Assembly (NCBI GenBank): GCA_003243195.1
Contig: QFQI01000020.1
Coordinates: forward strand, 1-44,978
Direction of reading: 5' to 3'
From: Sphingomonas taxi
GTDB lineage: Bacteria; Pseudomonadota; Alphaproteobacteria; Sphingomonadales; Sphingomonadaceae
DNA: 44,978 nucleotides
The notes beneath the pieces were generated by a model, which did no database searches, was not told where the DNA came from, and saw only the letters and a program-made list of their open reading frames with translations. Position numbers and translations under genes: made by a program. Below are positions 1 to 9,243 of the stretch, piece after piece. Every line of letters begins with the position of its first letter. Within the stretch, counting starts at the first letter, position 1.

Positions 1-79
1 TGACCCGGCCCAGAGCCTGAATCAGAAAGCCGCGCCCGTGTGAATCCTCGATGATTCAGAAAGGCCGGAAACCGCTCTA
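1..79 (+). repeat. 79-bp terminal inverted repeat, left copy
   Basis: The first 79 bases are the exact reverse complement of the last 79 bases of the window; identity stops at base 80. The innermost two bases are TA in both copies, so the natural unit may be a 77-bp element end beginning GAGCGGTTTCC next to a TA target. It contains a hairpin with arms TGAATC and GATTCA at 41-58 and a half-repeated CAGAAAG motif. An IS end (IS630 or IS5-like, both of which use TA-type targets) is the likeliest source. No transposase is inside the window to prove it. Confidence 0.9.
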
Positions 80-336
80 GACCAACAAAGAACCGACCCA
101 CGAGTAGCGGTTGACAAGGCGCGATCCCCGAACGCTGTCGCGTACGGCGGTGAATAATCGTCGCTCGCCAACGATCGTGTCCGACGGGGTGGTAACCTGC
201 CTCATGCGCGTTTCCCTCTTTGCCCGTGCAAGTCCGGAACAGCGCATCAGGTCAAACGATTTCGTAACCAGGCGCATGCGACAGGCCCGCTGATTATCCG
301 TCCGCCGCCCGAGGCGGGACGCAGGAGCCGTTGACG
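80..336. other. Leader region of the TPS operon
   Basis: No convincing gene is seen here. A TTGACA hexamer lies at 112-117, but no AT-rich -10 element follows at normal spacing. An AGGAG ribosome binding site is at 323-327, nine bases before the ATG at 337. The promoter of the secretion pair should be in this stretch, because the gene follows directly and has no upstream partner inside the repeat. Confidence 0.4.
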
Positions 337-3300
337 ATGACGCCGAAGCCTCAAGCACTGACCGTCGTGTCGCCGCGTGGGATGCGCCGCGTCCTGCTGG
401 CTACGACGGCCCTCGTGGCCATGGCGGCCCTCCCGGCGAACGCTCAGGATCTGCCGACCAACGGGCAGGTGGTGGCCGGCACCGCGACGATACAGACCGC
501 CGGGCAGGACATGACCGTCACGACCGCGACGCAGCGCACCGTGATCGACTGGAAGAGCTTCTCGGTCACGGCCGACCATCGCCTGTCCTTCAACCAGCCC
601 GATGCCGCGTCGATCGCGGTCAACCGCGTCATCGGCACCGATCCGTCGAAGATCTTCGGCACGATCACCTCGAACGGCCGGGTCGTCATCGCCAATCCCA
701 ACGGCATCTGGTTCGGCCCCTCCGCGCGCGTCGACGTCGCGGGCGTGGTGGCCAGCGCGGGTCGGATCGGCGATCCGGCGGTGGCCAGCTTCATGCGCGG
801 CGGCGCACTGACGATCGACGCCGGCCACGCCGGCGCCTCGGTCGTGAACGACGGCATCATCACCGCGCGCGACGGCGGGTTCGCCGCGCTCGTTGCGCCG
901 GGCGTGCGCAACACCGGCACGATCACCGCGCGACTGGGCCGGGTGGCGCTGGCGTCCGGCGGAACGACGACGGTAGATTTCTACGGTGACGGCCTCATCA
1001 ACCTGGCGGTTGGTGGCGTGGCCGACAGTGTGCCGCTCGACGGCGCGGTCACCAACAGCGGGCGCATCTATGCCGAGGGCGGACAGGTCCGGCTCAGCGC
1101 GTCAGTGGCCGAGGGGCTGCTCAACAACGTCATCAACATGTCGGGCGTGATCGAGGCGAGGGGCGTCTCCACCGCGGGCGGCGTGGTCGAGCTGCTGGGC
1201 GGGACCGGATCGGTTGACGTCTCTGGGCGCATCGATGTGCGCGGCGCCGACACACAGTCCGGCGGGCGCATCACCGTTCGCGCCGGCGATGCCACCACGC
1301 GCGGCGGCGTGGCGAACCTGACCGGCACGCTCGACGCGGGCTCGGCCGCGGGCATGGGTGGCACGATCGACGTGGCGGCGCGGCTCGCCTACCTCGGCGG
1401 TCGCCTCGCCGCCGATGGCGCAACCGGCGGCGGGATCGATCTCGCCGCGATCGGCATCACCCAGGCAGGCAGCGTGACGGCGAACGGCACGACGGGTGGC
1501 GGCGGCGCCGTGACGCTCGCGGGTGCGCAGAACATCACCCAGACCACGACAGCGCTGACCAGCGCCAGCAGCACCGCCGGCAGCGGCGGCACGGTAGTCG
1601 CGCGCGCGGGTGCGGCGGGGCGCGTCTTCTCGTCGGGCACGTTGACCGCGACCGGCGCGACCGGCGGTTTGGTCAGCATCCTGGGCAACGACATTGCATT
1701 GGCGGCGGCGACCGCGGATGCCAGCGGCACGACCGGCAAGGGCGGCGCGGTACTGGTCGGCGGCGACCTGCACGGCACCGGTGCGCAGACCGCGGCCACG
1801 ACGCTGGTCAACGGCGCGGTGACGCTGCGCGCGGACGGCGGCACGCACGGTGACGGCGGCCGGGTGGTCGTCTGGTCGAACAGCCGCACCGATTATGAGG
1901 GCAATGCGTCCGCGCGCGGCGGCGCGATCGCCGGCAACGGCGGCATGATCGAGGTATCGAGCAGCGACCTGCTGAACTTCGGCGGCAGCGGCGACGCTTC
2001 GGCGGCGGCGGGCAAGGCGGGATCGTTGCTGCTCGACCCCAAGAACATCGTCATCTCCGAGACGACCGGCGGCCTTGCCGTATTCGACCTGATCGATCCC
2101 AACGCGGGCATCGGCACCGGTTTCGGCGACACCACGGCACAACTCGCCAACGGCACGATCGTGGTCACCAAGCCGGGCGACACCGTCGGCGGTGCGGCGA
2201 ACGCCGGCTCGGTCTATTACTACGATCCCTACAACGGCGCGCTGCTGTCGACCTTCCAGGGGAGCCACGCCAACGACAGGGTGGGTTCAGGCACCGGCGG
2301 CACCACGGGGCTGAGGTTCCTCGATCCGAACGCCACCTATGACGCGACATCGGGCGTTCCGATCTACGACAATGCCAAGGCGTATCTGATCCACAGCCCG
2401 GGCTGGAACGGAAATGCAGGCGCGCTGACGTGGGTCGCGTCGAACGGCATGGCGAGCGGCATCGTCGGCTCGACCAACAGCCTCGTCGGGTCGAGCGCCG
2501 GCGACCTGGTCGGGTCGATGGACTATGTATCGTCGTCGACGTTCGACATCCTGTCGAGTGGCAACGTGCTGGTGCGCAGCCCCAATTGGGGCGGGGGGCG
2601 CGGCGCGCTCACCTTCATCGATGCGGCGACTGGCATCGTCGGCGCGGTGTCGGGCGCGAACAGCCTGACCGGAACGCTCACCTCCGCAGCGAATGGCAAC
2701 GGACGACGCGGCGACTCGCTTGGCAGCGACGGGATCGTCACGCTGGCCAACGGCGATGTCGTGGTCCGAAGCGGCTATTGGAACCGCATGGGCGGCGCGC
2801 TGACCTATGTCGGCGCCAGCTCCGGGCTGGGCGCGCTGGGTACGCTCGGCAGCGCCAACAGCCTGGTCGGCAATGCCGGCGTCACCTATTCGGCCACCAA
2901 CCAATATGCGTTCGGCGGGCCGGCCCCTTATTACGGCTTCTACAACGGCGACAACGTTGGCAACGCCGGGATCACGCAGCTAAGCAACGGCGATCTGGTG
3001 ATTGCCTCCGCCAATTGGGGGCACGGCCGCGGCGCGGTGACCTATGCCAGCGGCGCGGCGGGCCTGACCGGACTGGTTTCGTCAAGCAACAGCCTCGTCG
3101 GCGTGACCAAGGGGATCGGCGACACGTCGGACGGCACCGATACCTATTTCACGGACACCTACGGCTATCGCGGATGGTACGGCGGCGACAATGTCGGCAG
3201 CGGCGGCGTTACCGAACTGGCCAACGGCGGCTTCGTCATATCCAGCCCGAACTGGTCGACCAACCGCGGCGCCACCACCTTCTACGTCAGCGGCACGACC

Positions 3301-6300
3301 GGGCTGTCCGGCACGATCAGCGCCTCCACGAGCCTGACCGGCACCACCGCCGGTACGGCGACCGGATATGACGGCTTTCACCGCCAGACGATCTCCGGCG
3401 GTGACCTCGTCGGCGCGGTGACCGCGCTGGCAAATGGCAATTATGTCGTTTCAGCCTCGCGCTGGAACAATGCGCGCGGCTCGGTAACGGTGCTGGATGG
3501 AACCACCGGCCAGGCGCTGGCCGGCAGCAGCGGGTCGCGCGGCGATACCGTATCGGCGAGCAACAGCCTGGTTGGCGGCACCGCGAACGATCAGGTCGGT
3601 CTGGGCATCGTCAAGCTGAACGGAACCAGCGATGTCGTCGCCACGGCCCGCGAATGGGGCAATGGCAAGGGTGCGGTCACCCGGGTCAGCGGCTCCGCGG
3701 GGATGGCGGCCGTCGTTTCGTCCACCAACAGCCTGGTCGGCACCACCGCCTATGAGACGAGCCCGCTGGGCGGCGACAACGTCGGCAGCTCGGTCACCGC
3801 ACTGTCCAACGGCGCCTATGTGATCCTCAGCCCCAACTGGAACAAGACGCGCGGCGCGGCGACGTTCGTCCCGGCCGGCGGGGCGATCACCGGGACGATC
3901 AGCAGCGGCAACAGCCTGGTCGGCACGACCGGCGCGGAGGGCAATGCCATCTATTGCGCCAGCTGCAGCAACGGCAATCCCGCCATGTTCGGTGGCGATT
4001 ATGTCGGCAGCGGCGGCGTAACCGTGCTAGGCAACGGCAATCTCCTGCTCGCCAGCCCGAACTGGTCGCAGCAGCGCGGCGCGATCACCTTCATCAACGG
4101 CACCACCGGCGCGCTGGTCGACGGCACCGCCTCGCTGACCGGACCGGTGTCCGCCACGAACAGCCTGGTCGGCACGCAGGCGGCGGCCCGCTACGTCAGC
4201 TCATACAATTATTATGGCAGCAACACGGTCGGGCTTCGCTACTGGGTCGGCGGCGATCAGGTCGGCAGCATTCCCGAGGGGGCGGGGGCGCCCGTCGAGC
4301 TGATCGGTAGCGACCGCTTCCTGCTCATCAACACCAACTGGCATAATCGCACGGGCGCGATCACGCTGGGCAAGAGCGACGGCACCTTCGCGGCCGGTGG
4401 CGTGTTCGCGGGACAGGTAGGCGCCGCCAACAGCCTGGTCGGGACCACCGCCAGCACGCTCTATACGCCGCCCAACCTCGCGCAGGGCAATTACGCGCTC
4501 CAGTATGACGGCGACCGGCTGGGTTCCGAGCGCTACAAGGTGCTGGCCGATGGCCGCATCGCGATCTTCAGTCCCAATTGGTCTGGCACCCGGGGCGCCA
4601 TTGCACTGATGGACGGCACCACCGGACTCGTGGGGGTCGTGTCCGCCAGCAACAGCGTCGTCGGCACGCTGGCCGGCGACCAGGTCGGCTATGGCGGCAC
4701 GTACAGCACCTACGAACTGGCCAACGGCAAGACGCTGTTCGTCAATCCCTACGCGGTCGGCTCGGCGGGCGCCGCGACCGAACTGGCGGCGGGCGCGGCA
4801 TTCACTGGCACGCTGGATGCGACCAATTCCCTGGTCGGCGCCGCACCGGGGGACTTGCTGGGCGTGTATGGTGTCATCCTGCTGGCTGGCAATCGCTACA
4901 TCATCAACAGCTCTTATGCCGGCGCTGGCCAAAGCGCGATCACCTATCATGACGGCACCACGCCGCTGACCGGCACGTTGGACCTGCGCAACAGCTTCTA
5001 CGGCGATGCCGCGCTGCCGACGTCGTACGGACTGGGCTACGGCCTGGCCGCGACCGGATCGCTGCTCATGAACTTCAACCTGGAGGGCTCGGGCCGGGTG
5101 ACGCTGGGCTTCGCCGACCCGACCGGCTGGACCTATGCGCGCGCGGCGCAATCGACGCTGACGATCGCGCCGTCGCTGATCGAGCGGTCGCTGAACAACG
5201 GCACCTCGCTGGTGCTGCAGGCCAGCAACGACATCACCATCAACAGTGCGATCGCCGCATCGGGCGGCGCCACCGGCAACCTGACGCTGGAGGCCGGGCG
5301 GAGCATCGTCGGCAACGCCGACATCGGTCTGGGTACGGGTAACCTTTCGCTGCTCGCCAACAGCACATTGGCGAACGGTGTCGTCGATGCGCAACGCGAT
5401 GGCGGCCATGCCGCGATCACGCTCACCGGCACTACCATCGCCACCACCGGCGCGGTATCGATCCAGCTTGCCGCCAGCACCGACAAGACCAACAACGGCG
5501 CCGGCGACATCGCGCTCGGCACCATCTCCGCCGGCACGGTCGACGTCCGCAATCTGGGTTCCGCGAACGGCGCGCTGACGCTGAACGGCGCGATCACCGC
5601 GACCGGCGCCAACACCTCGGTCCTGCTGGCGACGGGCGGCGCCTTCGTCAACAACGGCGGCGCCTCCGCGCTCTCGCCGGGTGCCGGGCGCTTCCTGGTC
5701 TATTCCGCCGATCCGCGGAACAACACGCTGGGCGGGCTGAGCGCGGACGGCAAGTTCTACGGCCGTACGCTCGCCGCCAACCCGCCCGCCAGCCTGTCGG
5801 CCACCGACGACCTGTTCCTCTACAGCGTGGTGCCGGTACTGACCGTCACCGGCAACACCACGGTCGGCTATGGCGACGCCGCGGGCGGTGTCACCCCCAC
5901 TGTCACCGGCTTCATCGATGGCGACACGCGGCTGATTGCGCTCGCCGGCGCGGCGTCCATCAGCACCAGCTACCAGGCGGGCGATGCGGTCGGCGGCACC
6001 TATGCGCTGACGATCGGCCAGGGTACTCTCACCTCCCCGCTGGGTTATGCTATCAACCTGGTCAACGGCACGGTCACGGTCACGCCCAAGGTGCTGACGC
6101 TGGCGCTCACCGGGTCGGTTACGAAGCAATATGACCGCACCAGCACGGCCGCGCTGACGCAGGGCAACTTACAGCTCACCGGCCTGTACGGCAGCGACAG
6201 CATCGCGATCGGCGCGACCTCGGGCAGCTACGCCACCGCGAATGTGGGGACGAACCTCAACGTCACCACATCGCTGTCGGCGGGTGACTTCACTGCGGCT

Positions 6301-9243
6301 GCGGGTACGCTCCTGTCCAACTATGTGCTGCCGACCGGATCGACCTCGGCGACGATCGGCACGATCACAGCGCGTGCGCTGACGCTGTCCGGACTGGCAG
6401 CGATCGACCGCACCTATGACGGCACGACTGCGGTGGCGCTGACCGGCGGCACGTTGTCCGGCGTGCTGAGCGGCGACGCGATCGGGGTCAACGCGGGCAC
6501 GGGCACGCTGGCCGACCGCAACGTCGGCACCGGCAAGGCGGTGTCGCTCTCGAACTTCACGCTCACCGGCGCGGCGGCGGGCAACTACACCATCTCGCAA
6601 CCCGTCGGACTCACCGCGACAATTACCGCGAAGCAGCTCGCGCTGGGCGGCGTCACGGCGCAGGGCCGCGCCTATGACGGTACAACCGCGATCACACTGA
6701 CCGGCGGCACGCTGTCGGGCGTCGTCGGCAGCGATACGGTGGGTGTGGTCGGCGGCGGCGGCACCTCGGCCAGTCGCAACGCCGGCACGCATGCGGTGAC
6801 GGCCGCCGGATTTGCCCTGAACGGATCGGATGCGGCCAATTACGTGCTCGCGGGGCAGCCGACCGGGCTGACCGCCACGATCACGCCGCTGGCGGTAACG
6901 CTGGCGGGGGTGAACGCGGTGAACCGCAGCTACGACGGCACTACGGCGGTCACGCTGACCAGCGGCGTCGTCGCGGGGCTTCTGGTTGGGGACGCGGTGT
7001 CGCTGGTGCAGGGCACCGCCAGCGTGGCGAACCGCAACGTCGGCATCGGCAAGACGGTGAGCGTGACCGGCTTCGCTTTGAGCGGTGCCGATGCGGTGAA
7101 CTACACGCTGGGCGGTGTGCCGGCGTCGCTTTCGGTCGATATCGCGGCACGGGCGCTTTCGATCAGCGGCCTCGCCGCACAGGACCGTGTGTACGACGGC
7201 ACCACGACGGTCGCGCTGACCGGGGGGACGCTGTCCGGCGCGATCGGCGGCGATGTGGTTGGCCTGTCGGTGGGCAGCGGCATGCTCGCCGATCGCAACG
7301 TCGGCGTGGGCAAAACGGTGTCGCTCGGTGGCTTCGGCCTGACCGGGGCCGACGCGGGCAATTACGTGATCAGCCAGCCGAGCGGCCTGACCGCCACCAT
7401 CACCGCAAAGCAGCTCGCGCTGACTGGTGTGACGACGCAGGCGCGTGCCTATGACGGCACCACGAACGTTGCGCTGGCCGGCGGCACGCTGTCGGGCGTG
7501 ATCGGCGGCGATACGGTCGGGTTCACGAACGGAATCGGCATCGCCGCCAGCAAGGATGCGGGAACGCAGGCGGTCACCGCCAGCGGCTTCGCGTTGCACG
7601 GCGCGGACGCGGGCAACTACGCGCTGGCGGGGCAGCCGACCGGGTTGTCGGTGGCGATCGCGCGGCGTGCGGTGTCGCTGTCGGGCGTATCGGCGATCGA
7701 CCGTACCTATGACGGCACGACGTCGGTCGCGCTGACGGACGGCGCGGTCAGCGGGCTGCTGAGCGGAGACGCGGTGTCGCTGGTGCAGGGCGTAGGCAGC
7801 ATGGCGGACCGCCATGTCGGCACGGCCAAGACGGTGAGCGTCACCGGCTTCCAGCTGAACGGCGCGGATGCGGCGAACTATGCGCTGGGCGGCGTGCCCG
7901 GCACGCTGTCGGTCGACATCGCGGCCAGGGCGATCAGCCTGGCCGGCCTCACCGCGCTCGACCGCAGCTACGACGGGACGACCCAGGTCGCGCTGTCAGG
8001 CGGGACGCTGTCGGGCGTGATCGGTTCGGATACGGTCGGCGTCGTGACCGGCACCGGCAGCCTGGCCGACCGGCATGTCGGCACGGCCAAGGCGGTGACC
8101 GTCAGCGGCTTCGGACTGAACGGGGCGGACGCCGGCAACTACGTCCTCGCCGGCCAGCCGAGCGGCCTGACCGCCACCATCACCACAAAGCAGCTTGCGC
8201 TGACTGGTGTGACGACGCAGGCGCGCGCCTATGACGGCACCACGAACGTGGCGCTGGCCGGCGGCACGCTGTCGGGCGTGATCGGCGGCGATACGGTCGG
8301 GTTCACGAACGGAGCCGGCATCGCCGCCAGCAAGGATGCCGGGACGCAGGCAGTCACCGCCAGCGGCTTCGCGTTAAACGGCGCGGACGCCGGCAATTAC
8401 GCGCTGGCGGGTCAACCGACCGGGTTGTCGGTGGCGATCGATCCGGCCCGCCTGCTGGTCTCGCTGGTCGCGGGCGCCGCATCCAAGACCTACGACGCCA
8501 GCGCCGCCGCGACGCTGACCTCTGCCAGCTATCGCATCCAGGGCGTCGTCGCGGGCGAGTCGATCGGCATTGCGCAAACCGCCGGCTCCTTCGCCTCCGC
8601 CAATGCGGGCACGGCGCTGTCGGTGACCGTGTCGCTGGGAGCGAACGACTATGTCGCCGGTGCGGGTACTTCGCTCGCGAACTACGCGCTGCCCACCGGC
8701 AGCATGGTGGGTGCGGTGGGGACGATCCTGCCCGCCGCGCTGATGGTGCGTGCCGACGACCAGATCCGGATGTCGGGTGACCCGATGAGCGTGTTGACCG
8801 CCAGCTACAGCGGGTTCGTCGGCTCCGACACGGCGGCTTCCACCGGGATCGCACCCACGCTGTCGACCGACGCCACGGTGCAGTCGCCGGCGGGCAGCTA
8901 TGCGATCACCGCCTCGGGCGGGCAACTTGCCAATTACGTCGTGACCTATCGTGCCGGCACGATGACGGTGACGCCGGCGCCGGTTCCCGTGCCGTTGCAG
9001 GCGTTGATCGCCACCCAGCCGCTACAGGCTGTTATCGCGGCTCCGGTGGGCACACCCTCTACCACCGGCGAAGTCGCTATCAGCACCGGAGTCGCCACCG
9101 CGTTCCTGCCCGCGCCGCCGGCGGTGCCGCTGACCGTCGGCCATGCCAATGCGACGCTGACGAGCCAGGATCGCAGCGTGCAGGGTGCCAATGACTACGC
9201 AAATTCCTTCGTATCCTCGCTTAAGCTGGAGTCGCGCAAGTGA
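337..9243 (+). CDS. Giant TPS exoprotein (filamentous haemagglutinin family, MBG-repeat protein)
   Basis: Secreted TpsA-type adhesin or surface protein of 2968 residues, exported by the TpsB encoded next to it. I chose ATG 337 over TTG 331 because AGGAG at 323-327 is nine bases from it and only three from the TTG. A long signal peptide ends near the ALPANAQ site. The TPS domain follows, with the NPNGI motif near residue 125. Residues about 680-1555 hold 13 imperfect units ending in an NSLVG-like motif. Residues about 1830-2890 hold MBG/YDG modules with the core YDGTT. The C-terminus is short and has no obvious cargo or toxin domain, so adhesion or biofilm is likelier than contact-dependent killing. 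The gene overlaps the transporter gene by four bases. The family is certain; the ligand is unknown. Confidence 0.93.
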   Translation: MTPKPQALTVVSPRGMRRVLLATTALVAMAALPANAQDLPTNGQVVAGTATIQTAGQDMTVTTATQRTVIDWKSFSVTADHRLSFNQPDAASIAVNRVIGTDPSKIFGTITSNGRVVIANPNGIWFGPSARVDVAGVVASAGRIGDPAVASFMRGGALTIDAGHAGASVVNDGIITARDGGFAALVAPGVRNTGTITARLGRVALASGGTTTVDFYGDGLINLAVGGVADSVPLDGAVTNSGRIYAEGGQVRLSASVAEGLLNNVINMSGVIEARGVSTAGGVVELLGGTGSVDVSGRIDVRGADTQSGGRITVRAGDATTRGGVANLTGTLDAGSAAGMGGTIDVAARLAYLGGRLAADGATGGGIDLAAIGITQAGSVTANGTTGGGGAVTLAGAQNITQTTTALTSASSTAGSGGTVVARAGAAGRVFSSGTLTATGATGGLVSILGNDIALAAATADASGTTGKGGAVLVGGDLHGTGAQTAATTLVNGAVTLRADGGTHGDGGRVVVWSNSRTDYEGNASARGGAIAGNGGMIEVSSSDLLNFGGSGDASAAAGKAGSLLLDPKNIVISETTGGLAVFDLIDPNAGIGTGFGDTTAQLANGTIVVTKPGDTVGGAANAGSVYYYDPYNGALLSTFQGSHANDRVGSGTGGTTGLRFLDPNATYDATSGVPIYDNAKAYLIHSPGWNGNAGALTWVASNGMASGIVGSTNSLVGSSAGDLVGSMDYVSSSTFDILSSGNVLVRSPNWGGGRGALTFIDAATGIVGAVSGANSLTGTLTSAANGNGRRGDSLGSDGIVTLANGDVVVRSGYWNRMGGALTYVGASSGLGALGTLGSANSLVGNAGVTYSATNQYAFGGPAPYYGFYNGDNVGNAGITQLSNGDLVIASANWGHGRGAVTYASGAAGLTGLVSSSNSLVGVTKGIGDTSDGTDTYFTDTYGYRGWYGGDNVGSGGVTELANGGFVISSPNWSTNRGATTFYVSGTTGLSGTISASTSLTGTTAGTATGYDGFHRQTISGGDLVGAVTALANGNYVVSASRWNNARGSVTVLDGTTGQALAGSSGSRGDTVSASNSLVGGTANDQVGLGIVKLNGTSDVVATAREWGNGKGAVTRVSGSAGMAAVVSSTNSLVGTTAYETSPLGGDNVGSSVTALSNGAYVILSPNWNKTRGAATFVPAGGAITGTISSGNSLVGTTGAEGNAIYCASCSNGNPAMFGGDYVGSGGVTVLGNGNLLLASPNWSQQRGAITFINGTTGALVDGTASLTGPVSATNSLVGTQAAARYVSSYNYYGSNTVGLRYWVGGDQVGSIPEGAGAPVELIGSDRFLLINTNWHNRTGAITLGKSDGTFAAGGVFAGQVGAANSLVGTTASTLYTPPNLAQGNYALQYDGDRLGSERYKVLADGRIAIFSPNWSGTRGAIALMDGTTGLVGVVSASNSVVGTLAGDQVGYGGTYSTYELANGKTLFVNPYAVGSAGAATELAAGAAFTGTLDATNSLVGAAPGDLLGVYGVILLAGNRYIINSSYAGAGQSAITYHDGTTPLTGTLDLRNSFYGDAALPTSYGLGYGLAATGSLLMNFNLEGSGRVTLGFADPTGWTYARAAQSTLTIAPSLIERSLNNGTSLVLQASNDITINSAIAASGGATGNLTLEAGRSIVGNADIGLGTGNLSLLANSTLANGVVDAQRDGGHAAITLTGTTIATTGAVSIQLAASTDKTNNGAGDIALGTISAGTVDVRNLGSANGALTLNGAITATGANTSVLLATGGAFVNNGGASALSPGAGRFLVYSADPRNNTLGGLSADGKFYGRTLAANPPASLSATDDLFLYSVVPVLTVTGNTTVGYGDAAGGVTPTVTGFIDGDTRLIALAGAASISTSYQAGDAVGGTYALTIGQGTLTSPLGYAINLVNGTVTVTPKVLTLALTGSVTKQYDRTSTAALTQGNLQLTGLYGSDSIAIGATSGSYATANVGTNLNVTTSLSAGDFTAAAGTLLSNYVLPTGSTSATIGTITARALTLSGLAAIDRTYDGTTAVALTGGTLSGVLSGDAIGVNAGTGTLADRNVGTGKAVSLSNFTLTGAAAGNYTISQPVGLTATITAKQLALGGVTAQGRAYDGTTAITLTGGTLSGVVGSDTVGVVGGGGTSASRNAGTHAVTAAGFALNGSDAANYVLAGQPTGLTATITPLAVTLAGVNAVNRSYDGTTAVTLTSGVVAGLLVGDAVSLVQGTASVANRNVGIGKTVSVTGFALSGADAVNYTLGGVPASLSVDIAARALSISGLAAQDRVYDGTTTVALTGGTLSGAIGGDVVGLSVGSGMLADRNVGVGKTVSLGGFGLTGADAGNYVISQPSGLTATITAKQLALTGVTTQARAYDGTTNVALAGGTLSGVIGGDTVGFTNGIGIAASKDAGTQAVTASGFALHGADAGNYALAGQPTGLSVAIARRAVSLSGVSAIDRTYDGTTSVALTDGAVSGLLSGDAVSLVQGVGSMADRHVGTAKTVSVTGFQLNGADAANYALGGVPGTLSVDIAARAISLAGLTALDRSYDGTTQVALSGGTLSGVIGSDTVGVVTGTGSLADRHVGTAKAVTVSGFGLNGADAGNYVLAGQPSGLTATITTKQLALTGVTTQARAYDGTTNVALAGGTLSGVIGGDTVGFTNGAGIAASKDAGTQAVTASGFALNGADAGNYALAGQPTGLSVAIDPARLLVSLVAGAASKTYDASAAATLTSASYRIQGVVAGESIGIAQTAGSFASANAGTALSVTVSLGANDYVAGAGTSLANYALPTGSMVGAVGTILPAALMVRADDQIRMSGDPMSVLTASYSGFVGSDTAASTGIAPTLSTDATVQSPAGSYAITASGGQLANYVVTYRAGTMTVTPAPVPVPLQALIATQPLQAVIAAPVGTPSTTGEVAISTGVATAFLPAPPAVPLTVGHANATLTSQDRSVQGANDYANSFVSSLKLESRK
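2377..5007 (+). repeat. Array of 13 NSLVG-type units inside the TPS exoprotein
   Basis: The protein repeats a pattern of about 60-95 residues: a strand such as VISSPNW, then RGAxTF, then GTTGLxGxVS, then xNSLVGT, then a spacer leading to GDxVGSGGVTxLxNG. I count 13 NSLVG-like motifs, including variants NSLTG, TSLTG, NSVVG and a final NSFYG. Spacer length varies: some units carry Tyr-rich inserts of 20-30 residues before GGDNVGS. The pattern suggests a beta-propeller or beta-solenoid stalk. Fold assignment is inference. Confidence 0.8.
6364..8443 (+). repeat. Higher-order MBG repeat array (ABC-ABC-AB)
   Basis: Eight MBG modules of about 86 residues alternate in three types. Type A starts like ARALxLSGL, type B starts like AKQLALxGV, and type C carries GLLxGDAVSLVQG and GGVP. 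Order is A-B-C-A-B-C-A-B. The B modules start at about 6625, 7402 and 8182, so the three-module unit is 777-780 bp. DNA at about 7375-7660 and 8155-8440 is roughly 95 percent identical, which points to recent duplication or gene conversion. Confidence 0.85.

Noticed and set aside
112..117. TTGACA as a -35 element of the TPS promoter
   Set aside because: No acceptable -10 hexamer follows at 16-18 bases, so I do not call a promoter there.
4201..6129. A 642-codon antisense open frame opposite the exoprotein
   Set aside because: High GC keeps antisense frames open. The translation is Arg/Ala/Gly-rich without structure or start context and mirrors the sense repeats.
337..9243. The exoprotein as a contact-dependent inhibition toxin
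   Set aside because: There is no C-terminal toxin domain after the MBG modules and no small immunity gene between it and or after the transporter.
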